Shown here piece after piece: positions 40,100-53,170 of a DNA stretch of 64,000 nucleotides. Source of the DNA: Nematostella vectensis (Eukaryota; Cnidaria; Anthozoa; Actiniaria; Edwardsiidae); NCBI RefSeq assembly GCF_932526225.1, contig NC_064046.1, positions 1,922,001 to 1,986,000 on the forward strand. Direction: 5' to 3'. The translations under genes and the position numbers were made by a program. The notes beneath the pieces are model-generated. The model had not been told where the DNA came from. It worked only from the letters and a program-made list of their open reading frames with translations, and made no database searches. The stretch's first letter is position 1. Every line of letters begins with the position of its first letter.

Positions 40100-41811
40100 G
40101 CTGATTTTCAGGGTAATATCGAGGTATCATTTTCCAAGGCCAAAAACATTATCCTTGATCCCCAAATTGAGAGAAAGCATTATCCAATATCCATGATCCC
40201 AGAAAATTTTCATGATCCCAATACTTTAGATTGATCCCAATCTCATCCCTGAACTCATATACCTCGTTACTACCCTGGGATTCTAACCCTTGTGGGTGTG
40301 GCACTGACTTGTGTTAAGGGGGGCAGCGTATAGTTATGAACACATATAGGAGTATAGTGTGAATGCTAAAAAAATACAAAGTAAATTGTAACATTTTCTT
40401 GCCCCGCTCGTAAGCACATATCTGAGTGATCTGTTCTTTCAAACGCCAGTTTTTGTTACATTACTATTCCTAAAACTTGTAATGTTTCTTTTTTAATTAC
40501 ATATTTTGCTTTATAAATCTGATATTTTACCTGTTACTGTTGGAAGATATGGGTGAAAATACTGTCAGTATGTCTGGTTGTTATACTCACCATGTCCTCC
40601 TCTTGTCATACAAATAACAAGTTTTTAAATAATTTATCTAATAAAAAAATTCCATGCATGAAACCTAAACATACTTTTTGATGCAGAGTTTAAAATAAAA
40701 CTTTCAAAATACCAAATATTGAGGCTACTGTGTTCCTTTTAGAAGGCCAGATATATATAATTTAGAAGATGATAGGTGGATTAAAGTTTCCTGTATGTCA
40801 TTGTTTAGACAAGTGACACTATTATGTTGCTCAGAGGGAACCAATGACATATGATGCTTTTTATTACTCTCCTTTTTAATTTACCCAAAGGGAGGTAATT
40901 AATAATTAGCACTTCAGAGAGCAGGTGGCTTGCATACACAACTTATTTCATTTTTCTGGTCACCTGTTATGACATACCACCCTATATTTTTATTCTGTGA
41001 AAACACTTTCTGATACCTTTAATGGAACTAGATGCAAAGAGAAGAATAGTGTGAAAATGACAACAGCAAACATACAGTAAAAGTAATTACTAAATCCATT
41101 CCTTGCGTATATAATACAGATAATCATTGCACACTTCATTTGAGCATTCCCAGATATATTTTCCATTCTATCATTTATTAAAACTAAGTATGAAGTAACA
41201 TATATAAGAACTTATACCTAGCATTCACACACACATCATATATCATATATACCATATACAGATCATACACACCATATAAATAAGTGTTTTAGAGCTATTA
41301 ATATTTGTTTAAACTGTGTTTTCTTGTAATGTCAATCTTAAATTTCTTCTCACTAAACCATTGTTTTCTTGTGATGTCAATCTTGAATTTCTTTGCAATG
41401 ATTCCTGTAAATAACTTGCTAATGATACTTATCCACGAATGCCAAACACTTTGCAATGATTCCTGTGAATACCTTGCTAATGATACTTGTCCACGAATGC
41501 CAAACACTTGGGTGAAACAGACCAATGGAACCCGGGAAAAGATATGAGTAAAAGTGAATCTATTGGCTGTGTGTTTCACAAAAGCATCATGCAACCATCA
41601 TGTAGAGATAAATAAATTAAACAACACTGATGATTCATTGACTGCTTTACTAAAGGGGCTTCCACATAGGATCCATGCGTACGATTTATACCAGCTATGT
41701 ATGTTTGTATTTCTGGTTTACTTGGTGATGTAAGGTAGCTGCCAGCTAGTTGTGTAAGCATGTTTTATTTGCTTGGCTTGCCTAGCCATTTACAAGTCAT
41801 ATATTTCAAGT
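40100..41811. other. Spacer between convergent TPPP and CEP72
   Basis: No gene seen. It holds a candidate TPPP poly(A) signal (40694-40699), AT-rich CA/TATA microsatellite-like sequence near 41225-41280, and a two-copy 58 bp tandem duplication at about 41394-41509. The CEP72 poly(A) signal on the minus strand is at 41764-41769. Confidence 0.6.
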
Positions 41812-44800
41812 TTACTTGCTGGCATTGGGTAGCCAATCCATTGTGTTTTTCAGCTTGTCGTAACTCCAGTGGAGCTGATGTACCTCCTGATTGTGACGCT
41901 GTCGAACTTCATCCAGCTCACGCAGAAGATGATCATTAGTGGCAACAAGTGACCTGTAGATGAAGGCATCATAATCATCATTGTAGCTCATAACCATCTT
42001 ATTCATCTGTCCTCCTCCTTATTATCATATAATTTTTTATAATCATCTAACTTTATTATCATAACTAAACGTTATTAAAGTGATTATTATTATCATCATC
42101 ATTGTCATTACTATTAACCTATCAGAACCATCATATTATGTTAAAAAAAAAAACACAATCTTAACACATTGACCCCTCATCCGGCCTGTACCTGCCTTGA
42201 GAAGTACCCACAACCCAAAAATGCAAAATAAACACAAGATGAAGATACTCAGGCTATGGAATAAATGGTCTTGAAGATATGCATCCAACCAAGGTGATAG
42301 CAACTACTCTTTAGCCAAATAATAGCACTGTGGTTCTTTGACAAATTTCACAGCACTCAATTTACCCCCCTTTCGGCACCTAGCTTAAAGGGATTAATTG
42401 CTCAAGCCAGCATATTGTATTTCAGTTATCTCTAGTCTTGATTGCTAGCACACGTTCACAGCTTCACTCTATAATTCTTTGTTCTTTTCAACGTTTATAT
42501 ATCAGGAATTATGCCCCAATAGACTTCATGATATCCTAAGACACTTCCAATATGCTCAGAGCTGTATTTTTTATGGAAAATACAAGCAACCATCAACTGG
42601 TGCTCACGTCATCACAGTGAGGGATTAGAGTGGGGACCTAAAAGCACTGTTGGAAAGCTGGGGCTGTATAAAACTCAAAATAGGGGGGAGGTCTGTATTT
42701 TCAGTCAGTTTTTTTTGTAAATTCAGCTCAAAAATAGCCAGGAGTCAATGGGTTAATCATTGACATGTAAAATACATACTTGTGGCTCTCCTGTAGCATA
42801 CAGGTCAGTTCCTGTAGCTGCTCCAAATTGCAATTTTGCTGAGTTACTTGCTGACTGAATGATTTGACTTTCTCCTCAAGTTCGTTATTCTTCCTCAACA
42901 GTTCACCTTCAACAAATGGTGATTATTTAAGTCAACCCAGTCACTTACTCTAAGTCATTTTTATAGGAATCCACAATAAAAATAGAGCACACAGGTGTTG
43001 TATAGGGCAACGTGGGCTACCATGGCCACCAAAACAAAGTTTTAAGAAAGCTGGACAATAAGCTTGCACATTTTGATTGGCACAAACTTTATAACTAAGC
43101 GACATCACTTAGTATCTATTTACCTGTATACCCTGCCCCCCCCCCCCCCCACAACACCAAACACAAATATTTATTATTTTGTGTTTTTATAATGGCTAGG
43201 TCTTCATTGTAGTTGTGATTTAATAAGTATTGTGCAGGTTGTTGTTTTTCATCTGTGAAATAACCTTACCAAGTTGCCTTTCCTGTTCACCAGCATTCAT
43301 CTGCCGTGACTCAAGGGTTTTCACTTTTGTCCTCAACACACTGTTTTCTTCTTGTGTATCTTGTAAACGCGCTTTCACAGCCGTCTGGCAAGAAAGATTT
43401 TTCTCAATAAACACCATGCCTACTTATATCTGATCTAAAGTCTACCTAACATTATTTTCACTCACCCTCGCTATTGACAAATACAGTATATAAGAATAAT
43501 TATTTGTTTGTTTTATCATTTAATGAGTCATGATCATAATAAAAATTAACAAGATGATAATAAACATTGAGTTGTCATTATCATTAACATTTACAAAGTC
43601 ATCATTATATTATATAAAGTCAAAACATTATCACACTATACAATCTCATTATTATTACCATATCACAAACACCATCTTCTCCATTCCCACCATCATCACA
43701 GTGATCACCAGCACCATCATCATAAAAATTACCATCATACAAAGATGACTATTGTGGTGGATAAATCAAGCCTGGACTTACCAGCTCCTGAGCCGTAATG
43801 TCTAGCGATCCCTGTAGCATCTCTTGACCCTTCAGCTTATTACGAACACGCTCCAGCTCACGCTGCTGCTCAGACATCTGCTCCCGCAGGCGCGACAGCT
43901 CAGCGGTCCGTTCTGAGAGCTCTACTCTCAGCTGGCCAGTTGCCCCAGGAGACGGGTGATGTGTCGGTTGAGTTTGTAGTGAGGAGAGTAGCTTTGTGGC
44001 TAAATCTAGTAGGAAATGGTTTAATTAGCTTGATAACTCTTGGGAGCTATCAAAAATAACTTGGAGCCAATTATTGTGGACACCTTTAAAACGATGATTG
44101 CTGTGTCATACTGTAAACATGGGAATTCTTGCAGCAAGTTATGAGCACTGTTACTTTTCCGTCTTATGAACAATTCCATAATGCAAAAACAAATGATGAA
44201 ATGCAAAAACAAAGGATGAAATGCAAAAATCAACACATTTGCTAGAGGCTATTGAAAACAAGGGAGGAAGAACATGCATGTGGATGAAAGTATTCACTCA
44301 CTTTTAAATTTTGTGTTGTGATGAAGTGACTTGGAGCCATTCCAATACCTAGGTATGTCAAAAGGAAAAAAACAAACAAATCTTGTCTTTTGCAATCCAT
44401 GTTATGTTCAAAAGAACAAAATGCTTACCTGTCGACGAGATCTAGCACTTTGTCGAGCATCATGTCTGACTGGCTGTTGTCAAGCGTTCTGTCTGGCAAT
44501 GGCTTTAAATAAAAGATTACATCAATGATCACTTAGAGTGATCTTTTTTTAGATCGATTGGAGGTTTTTGGGTTGCTTTTTATATAAAAACAGGTAATTG
44601 GGAGGGAATTGTCTTGGGCCTCCTGAATATAAATAAATTGTCAGTTGTTGTTAAAAAAAATAAAATAAAAAAACAGTTTATCCAGGCTTACCATTTAATA
44701 GACTTTAAATTAAAGTGTCTCTGCTTTTTGTCAAATCCAAAAAGATTTGCAGTCCAGAATTGAAAATACACTTAACAGCAATCCTGATAACAGGCTATTT

Positions 44801-47800
44801 TAAGATCACCTCTGATAACCTGCCACTGTCCATGCTTCTCCCATATCCTGGCTCTTCTTGCGAACCTCTCGTCCGCTCTGGAGATGACACGTTGTATGGC
44901 CTGTCTTCAGCTCGGGGCTGCTCTCTCGATGATAATCTGGGTGACATGACCTGCTGATTTCTTGGAGGCATGGTCTGGGTATCCTTTGGTGGAAGGGCTT
45001 GTGTGTGGGTTCTTGGTGAAGGGATATCCATAGACATTGCTGTGCCAATCACCTAAAGTTAAACTATACAAATTAGGCCCCATGTGATGCTTTAAGTGTA
45101 GGCAGAAGGCTTGGAGTTTTAACCTGTTTAGTATAAAGTGACCCCATTTGCTGTGATACTGAAGGTGCAAGAAGATGGCTTGACTTATAAGGACTTTCAA
45201 CCTGTGAGTTTAGTGTAAAGTGACCCCATGTGCTGTGATACTGAAGGTGTAAGAAGATGGCATGACTTATAAGGACTTTCAACCTGTGAGTTTAGTGTAA
45301 AGTGACCCCATGTGCTGTGATACTGAAGGTGTAAGAAGATGGCTTGACTTACATTGACTCATTACCTGAGGGCTCGGTGTAAAGTGACCCCATGTGCTGT
45401 GGTACTGAAGGTGTAAGCAGATGGCTAGGCTTATGTTGACTCTACCTGAGGGTTCGGTGTAAAGTGACCCCATGTGCTGTGGTACTGAAGGTGTAAGCAG
45501 ATGGCTAGGCTTATGTTGACTCTACCTGAGGGTTCGGTGTAAAGTGACCCCAGTGCTGTGGTACTGAAGGTGTAAGCAGATGGCTAGGCTTATGTTGACT
45601 CTACCTGAGGGTTCGGTGTAAAGTGACCCCATGTGCTGTGGTACTGAAGGTGTAAGCAGATGGCTTGACTTATAAGGACTTTCAACCTGTGAGTTTAGTG
45701 TAAAGTGACCCCATGTGCTGTGATACTGAAGGTGTAAGAAGATGGCTTGACTTATAAGGACTTTCAACCTGTGAGTTTAGTGTAGTGACCCCATGTGCTG
45801 TGATACTGAAGGTGTAAGAAGATGGCTTGACTTACATTGACTCATTACCTGAGGGCTCGGTGTAAAGTGACCCCATGTGCTGTGGTACTGTAGGTGTAAG
45901 CAGATGGCTAGGCTTATGTTGACTCTACCTGAGGGTTCGGTGTAAAGTGACCCCATGTGCTGTGGTACTGAAGGTGTAAGCAGATGGCTAGGCTTATGTT
46001 GACTCTACCTGAGGGTTCGGTGTAAAGTGACCCCAGTGCTGTGGTACTGAAGGTGTAAGCAGATGGCTTGACTTATAAGGACTTTCAACCTGTGAGTTTA
46101 GTGTAAAGTGACCCCATGTGCTGTGATACTGAAGGTGTAAGAAGATGGCTTGACTTATAAGGACTTTCAACCTGTGAGTTTAGTGTAGTGACCCCATGTG
46201 CTGTGATACTGAAGGTGTAAGAAGATGGCTTGACTTACATTGACTCATTACCTGAGGGCTCGGTGTAAAGTGACCCCATGTGCTGTGGTACTGAAGGTGT
46301 AAGCAGATGGCTAGGCTTATGTTGACTCTACCTGAGGGTTCGGTGTAAAGTGACCCCAGTGCTGTGGTACTGAAGGTGTAAGCAGATGGCTAGGCTTATG
46401 TTGACTCTACCTGAGGGTTCGGTGTAAAGTGACCCCAGTGCTGTGGTACTGAAGGTGTAAGCAGATGGCTAGGCTTATATTGACTCTACCTGAGGGTTCG
46501 GTGTAAAGTGACCTCGTGTGCTGTAAGAAGTATAGGCTGATGAATCATCTGTGTACTTCAAGTGTGTGTTGTCCTTAACTTCATCAGCAAACTGGACATA
46601 AATTCGATCTTTTTGTCGTGGAGGGCTGCGGTGCTCTTGTGGACTTGTATCTCGTTTGTGCTTGGGTGGAGTTGTGTATGAACTGGGCATGTTACGTAGC
46701 TCTAAGGACAATTAAATGATAGGTATGCCTAGAAAATCTACATACAAGCTGTATAATATCTATAAGTGATCTGCATCGGTATGGTGGAATCAGGTATGGA
46801 AATGATGTTTTACACTGTAAAAACAGAGCAGTTTTACTGACATCTTGAGTGTTATCCCTTCGTCAAAGCAAAAAAGCCCTTTCGCTTCAAAGAGGGGCTA
46901 AGGCCTGAAACAGCAATGTGCCAACTTGTGAATTTAGGTCCTCTAAATTGGACTGTGTAATGCTTAAATTGCAAAAATGAATATTTTACTTTATGACAAT
47001 TCTGTGTTCAATCTCATAAACAAAGGGTTTGCATAAAATATTTACAAAATTTCCACTTTCTGTGCAGATATGTGCAGCAGCAGAGTATTATAATGTGGAC
47101 CATAGAGAAACTCTTCATTCCATTCTAACTGTTACCTTCCCGTGTAAAGTCCTGTGTCTCTGGGGCTCTGGTGGATGAGCCAGTGATTGCATGTGGTTTG
47201 CTGAGATCTCCTCCGGTGCGTGTTATTAGATCAAGAACTGCCACATCGTCTTCAGCAAGAGCTGAAATAGATTAAGGCACAGCAGATTTGTGTAAACCTT
47301 TTAATAAACCAATACCATAATTAAATTTATTATCATAATCAACTGTCTTTTGATAGAACCCATCTTTGGCACCCAAGACTTTATGATAAATATAACACTG
47401 ATTTTTAGTGATTTGATCCAATCCGTTTCCCTACTATGGCATACTAGTCCAATAATGTGATGATTATGTATGCATGGCATTGTTCCTTTCCATTGTTTAC
47501 CTTGTTACCTAATACGCTCCAGTGGCTTGAGTGTTTAAACAATAACATGCATCAGTTTGCTGGTTTATCAGACAACCTTCTTTTATATGGTTTATAAAAG
47601 CTAGACTAATTCTCAAAATATTGTATAATAGTATGTCATTGAGACATCTGTACCTGATTTTGGACCAAGGGTTCTTACAAGATCAGCTCTTGGAACTGAA
47701 GGTCTAAAATCAACAAACGAAAACAAAATCAATCAATCATATATTTATTATGTCCCTCTTGCAGTATAATTACAAATTTACATGTATTGTATCTAGCAGG

Positions 47801-50800
47801 CTCTTTAACACAGTGACAAAGTTCACTCATTGCTCAGAGGCGGCCGCAGGGAGCCAGAAAACAAGCCTATTGTTGATGGTGATAGTGTGTAAGTGTGGTT
47901 ATGGGAATAAATTTTTCATGTCCAGTAACAGTTATGTGACAAATGCTTTTAGTGTGTTTCCGGGTTTATGGCCTGATTCGCAAATGTTCATGTGGCAAGA
48001 TCTGAGGATCTGATATCAATTTTCAACAATCTGCAGGTCAGCAGTGAATTTTTGGGCATACATGGGATGTTTATATGGGAGTAAATTTTTTTATGTCTGT
48101 TTAGGTAACCAAAGCCACCACAGCTCCAAGTTCTTTTGAGAAATTTGCATTATGCATTTGTGTTATTCAAAGAAAAGTCAACTAAATCTCTCAACTATCA
48201 AATGTTTTGCATTTTACAACCAATCACTAGAATTGTGAAAGATATCCCTGCTCTAAGGTTTAGTGTTTACCCCTGTATTATGGAGGTATAAAGATGAAGA
48301 GATTATTGAACTACAGTACCGGCTGCCATAAGCTATAAGAGAATTAAATATGGGCCAATACCTTTCATGGTCTGTCAATTGAATTGATGGGCTTTCAGTG
48401 AACTCAGAGGCCTTAAACAAAAATAGGGTGATGTTAATTAACACTATTATTATTCCATTAGAGGGGGTTTTCAGAATAGTTTCGGTTAGACCATTTCAGA
48501 TTTGAGCAATTCTGCACTCACTGTTTTAACCCCTCTGGGAAGGGCAATGGGTGGAGAGTATGTAATCAATGATTACATAACGTAATACCACCCATCTTTC
48601 TCACCTGTTCCGATGTAAAGTGCATTATAGCTGCTCTTCTTTCACTATCCCGGACTGACCGGTCATCTGTTGAAAACATAGAGTTCTTGTAAATGTTGTG
48701 TCTATTAATTATGTTCACTCATTTTTTTTTTAAAGAATATCTTTTAGGCAATGGTAACCCCTAAGAAATTTGTGTACCCACAAACTGGGACAGGTAAATG
48801 CCTCATGAGGCCATATTGTCTGTAATCCAAAAATCACCTTTTAAATGGTTAATATATGTTATCAGGGGCAATTACTGTTTTTGTGTAATACACAACCAAG
48901 CTCATGTTAAAAATGCTGAAATTGTTAATTCATGAAAAAGACCAAAGTATCATGATGGCATTTTTAAATCTAAACATATAGGAATACAGAATAAACGTAT
49001 ATTTGTATGGCTTTTACAAAAAAATATCATCGTGAAACTATCAAAATCTGTTTGCCTGCATTTTTTCAAACTTACCCAGTCTCTTGAGACTCGGCAGGAG
49101 ATGAACAATGTACAATCGATAATCTGGTTCATTCTTAGTCACAGGGTTTAATCGGAGATCCAGCTCCTAAAAACAAAATCTCTTATCATCAGTATCACCT
49201 TTAATTGACAGCTACAGTAGCTGGTAGACACTACTTTGCTTGGAATCAGCTGCATCACATTCATCAAGATTATTCAGGAATTATAAAGCATATTCTGATT
49301 GGTCAAGAAAGCGCCAGGATTATACAGAAATTGCTTAGCCACTTGCGGGAGTAAAAATATGTACAGGGCTTCTGGAATTACGCGGAAAAAACCTCAAAAT
49401 TACGCTGGATTCTTTGCTAAATTACGCGCTACATTATGTGGAAAATCAATCATTACGCGCTAAATTACGCGGGATTTTACAGTACATTTTTCTTTAAAAA
49501 ATCAAAATTTTGCGGGATTATTTACTGAATTACACGCTAAATTACACGGAATATTAACTGTTACGCCCAAACTATATTTTGTACAGAAGGAAAGCACGAA
49601 ATAACTTGAAAAGATTATTTTTTTGCGTGAAAATATCTTAGGCAAGTTTTCATTGGCTCCTAGCCCACCAGCCAATTAAAAAAAAGGTATTTTATTATTA
49701 GTCCTAGGCCTTCGCGGTTTAGCAAAGAACGCCTAGTCATTTTATTTGTTTTCGAAATTCAGTTCAAAATGTCACACTCTTACGAAGAATATCTTTTTTA
49801 TTTTTACGAGAAATAGAGGTAAGAACCCTACAAGAACACATCAGCTGTGCAATTAAATGTTTTGTCTTTCAAAATTTAGCCAAATTACACGGGATTACAA
49901 GGAAATTTGTGGATTACGCGGATTATGCGGAAAAAGCCAAATTACGCGCTTCCGCACAAGCGCGTAATTTCAGAAGCCCTGTATGTATGACTAAGATGTT
50001 AAAAGTTGTTTCAGTTGGATCACAATTCATTAACTTCTATTGGGGGTTTCTGTGGACTGCTGAGGGCATTGGCTTGTTGCATTATGTTAGGTGACACTAT
50101 ATTAGCTCCCAAATGATGATAAACTGTGTAAAGCAGTCAATATATATTGGAGAGTAAAGCTTGATGCAACTGATGTGCTTACATAACAGACTTAGTAATA
50201 ATTGCATACAAAAACACATTACATCCAGCATCATGTTCCATGATGCTACTGCTGGCCAAATACCTTAAGGTTTGTCAAATATTTAAGAGCACTCAAGTCT
50301 TGGAGATAGGAAATGTTGTTGTAGTATAAGTTCAGGGTTTCCAACAACTGCAGACTCTCTACACCCTGCAGGGAAAGGAAATAACATCATCAGAAACTCA
50401 ATTTCAAATGCATCTTAAAACACTGAAAAGGAGGTCCGATTAAGGTCTTCTTTACAGACAGTGTTTACACAAAAGTTAATCAAGGATTGAGTGAATCAAT
50501 TATTTCTTGAATGCAAGAGAAGGGGGGATCCTGATAGGGGGCATCTATTCATAAATAAAACGTGGGGGGAACATTTGTGGATTTTGGATCCATTAACTGA
50601 CACACACCAACACACAGATTGTAAGCTATGTGGAGCAGTCAATCTCTGGCTAGAGTGTGATGTCAACAGGAATGCATCGCATAGGCATGTACCCAGGATA
50701 TGCAGAGGGGTGGGGAGGAGGGCACATTCACAGGGTTTAAATGACAAAAAAAAAACTGAATGACCCGTATTTGGCACCCCCTCCCCCCCCCCCCAGGTAC

Positions 50801-52237
50801 ACACCTACTGCATACACAACATCTAACATACCTGTAAGGATTGGATGGCATTTCTTGACAAGTCCAAGTTTTTTAGTCTCGTAAAAGACTTCAAGGCTGT
50901 TCCAAGGGATGTGATTTTCTCATGATAAGTTCCAGGTAAAGAGAGTGACTTGACGTCATCTATATAAAACACAAGCAAAACAGTTAAGTCTCACCCAGAG
51001 AGGTAAAGGGATAAATCTGGGATTTTTCGAGGTGTGGAAAGAGGGGCACCAAAGTGTTTATCGTGGGTCTTCAATTTTGCAGTCCTTTTGGGGAATATTA
51101 CCCAAAGGACCTCTACATTATCAGTATCAAGGATCATATAATGATGATGATTGAAAAGATGATGATGGCTATAATGGGACAAGTACTAAGATAGGACATG
51201 CTGCAGCCATGACTTGGACGCAAAAAGGAAAAAGAAAGCATTAAAGACCATGACACATTGGAGAGCCAGGAGACTTGAGAAGAAGTGTGAGTTGGAGCAG
51301 CTAACAATGTACAGTATAGTGTTGTAGACTTGTTGACGATGCTCTATACTAGGCAAGGGTAAGTAATACAGTAACAGTTAACAGATAATTTGAATAGTAT
51401 TCAATAGATGAACATTGAAAAAAAATATTATTAGACCTACTGTACTGTAGATTATTTGGACTTTCAGTTATCTCATGCTAACATTATAAAAGTTCTATGT
51501 GTTAACATACCTAAACAAGTTTTATCCCACACAGTATCAGTATTTTCGTCCATAACAATAACCGAACTTACAAACAGTACGATCACTGGAGGTTTAGAAT
51601 TCGTAATCACACTTGTCCATTAGAGTAAAATTTACCGTAACAGGTAGTTTATTATATGCACACACTAATTTGCAGGTGATGAAGATGGCTAAAGATTGGC
51701 TCGGTGCATCAAGAAAATAACCCAAGCGTAAGCGAAGAGATCGCATTGAAAAAAATAATAAGATATACAAGCTTTACAAGCAACAAGGATTATAAAAAAA
51801 GGCTGAAGTCTGGGGCAAAATAATCATCTTGTTGTCTCGATGTTCTAAATGTAAACACGGACGCTGACACTTCGCCAAATTGGCAATAGAGGTTAACATA
51901 GAATGGTTCAATGTGTATAGATATACAATATTCTACACGGAAAAACTAACAATTATAAATAATCAATGATTATTAAAACTAAGCAGCATTTTTCTGCGGT
52001 TGGAAAACGAAACACAAACAAACTCGCTACGCGCCAAAGGAATTCGAAATAAAAACAGCAACTTTAAGCAATTTTACATCAACGATTGCAAACAAAACAT
52101 CTATCAATCATGGCTGCTAAATTCCCAGGTGTATACATGAGCAGTATTTTTCACTCGTACGTATTTCCCTTACCTAAATGGTCGTGTTTTAGGCCAACTC
52201 TCTGACGGACCCAACTCTCGTCGATGGTGAGCGCCAT
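41812..52237 (-). CDS. CEP72: Centrosomal protein 72, leucine-rich repeat and coiled coil
   Basis: Sixteen exons in transcript order: 52237-52174, 50959-50832, 50365-50264, 49166-49076, 48666-48605, 48411-48362, 47703-47654, 47261-47136, 46701-46490, 45052-44810, 44502-44429, 44348-44302, 44005-43782, 43384-43270, 42906-42780 and 41953-41812. The frame holds through all junctions, about 618 aa (human 647), ignoring optional mini-exons. Family marks: SLSLPGTYHEKITSLG, LNLYYNNIS, RLNPVTKNEPDYRL and DDRSVRDSERRAA in the LRR part; DKVLDLVDR in the middle; a C-terminal coiled coil with LQELTCMLQESHKSL and EVHQLHWSYDKLKNTM. In vertebrates CEP72 sits at centriolar satellites and recruits CEP290 and Kizuna. 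The 45122-46487 array between exons 9 and 10 is discussed separately. Confidence 0.93.
42161..42756. mobile_element. TTAA-flanked piggyBac-like MITE, copy B (CEP72 intron 15)
   Basis: Bounded by TTAA at 42161-42164 and 42753-42756, with the same termini as the copy at 29592-30604 but in the opposite orientation. Both terminal ~200 bp regions align well with that copy while the centres differ. Its exon 15-proximal end lies about 24 bases from the donor at 42780. Confidence 0.7.
45122..46487 (-). repeat. ~80 bp tandem array of candidate mini-exons in CEP72
   Basis: About 17 units of ~80 bp. In transcript sense each has a pyrimidine-rich acceptor (CTTACACCTTCAG), a body, then a GT donor (mostly CAG|GTAGAG, CAG|GTTGAA or CAG|GTAATG). 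In about ten units the body is 39 nt, phase 0 and open, reading Y-H-S-T-W-G-H-F-T-(P/L)-(N/S)-(P/S)-Q. Four units have a 38 nt body, two a 37 nt body, and the most distal unit about 35 nt. The unit matches the 3' end of exon 9 (..GHFTPNPQ at 46490) plus the start of its intron. A higher-order period of about 405 bp (five units) is visible, for example 45683 against 46088. Confidence 0.85.
49364..49981. mobile_element. hAT-like MITE with ATTACGCG repeats (CEP72 intron 3)
   Basis: The left end is CAGGGCTTCTGGAATTACGC; the right end is the inverse of CAGGGCTTCTGAAATTACGC. A perfect 6-base direct repeat, TATGTA, flanks the element. The motif (A)ATTACGCG recurs many times near both ends, as expected for transposase binding sites. 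There is no transposase frame. Confidence 0.7.
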
Positions 52238-52509
52238 TTTTCAAAACGGTACAGCAGCTAGTACCCAGATCTCCAGACATGTATAGAGTGCAAGTAGCAC
52301 AGGAATCCCATGCAATGAGGATACAACGTCAAAATCAGAAATGAAAGAGGTGCTAGTAGTCGTGGGTTAGCGTACAAAAGACTTTTCGTCTTAGGGCAGC
52401 CGTCATTAACTCATAACTGTGAGCACGACCGATTATAATTTTTCTAGCATTAAGTAACTGTTTGCCTGCCAACTGTATGAGAAATATATGAATTTATGCC
52501 TCCAGAAAA

Positions 52510-52667
52510 TCAAACCTGGCGTGGATCCAAGAAAAATTCCGACCTGTTTACAAGAAAATTGATGAACAATGTCGCCCCAATTAACAGAATGAGAACATAC
52601 AGCTCATAGTTAACGTTTACTAACTCTAGTAATCTTGGACTGGTAACGTAAACATGTGTGAATAGGT
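52510..52667 (-). CDS. Possible alternative last exon with a membrane segment
   Basis: An open minus-strand frame ends in TGA at 52510. From an AG at 52668-52669 it reads DLFTHVYVTS, then a hydrophobic stretch (YVLILLIGATLFINFLV) and a short basic/acidic tail. Its first codon needs one base from upstream, exactly the phase left by exon 5 of the PLC-X gene at 54546, whose normal last exon also begins with DL. It could therefore be an alternative membrane-anchoring end. Against this, the acceptor lacks a good pyrimidine tract. No in-frame ATG precedes it, so it is unlikely to be a separate gene. Confidence 0.3.
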
Positions 52668-53170
52668 CTGAATCCGCGCCGGCCGTGCAGTTTGTCACGA
52701 TATGCCGCGAAAATAGCCCATCGTCCCAAAAAGCAAAAAATATAGGAAACAAAAATACAAAATGGTTTAATGAAAAGAATTACAGGTAATGTTGGGCTGT
52801 TCTGGATAACCTATTTCGGGTTCATATAAAAAAAAACAATGAACGCACGGCGAGAAATAATGATCCTCATTTTCGGATTCTTAGTCGAAAAAATGCTCTC
52901 ACTCTATTGCTGACAGAGTCGTTTTTAAAAAGGTTTTTTTTTATTAATATCCACTTCATATTTTAATACCATTTAAGTTATCGCTGATAAATAGTTCATA
53001 AGTTCCCACATTGAGGCTAGCCATGACCATAACATCAAATGGCTTTGAGTAAATTCCCTTCGCTGACGTAATAACACAAGGTGGATAAGATTTCACTAGC
53101 CGTAAATATGTCTTGTCAGCTCCTCACTGTCATTTTGTGATCAGTAGAAAATAACATCAAAACCTAACAT

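Noticed and set aside
45073-45767. Several 60-97 codon frames with repeated MGSLYT/HSTWGHF peptides
   Set aside because: They read through introns of the tandem array; only the short splice-flanked segments are plausible coding units.
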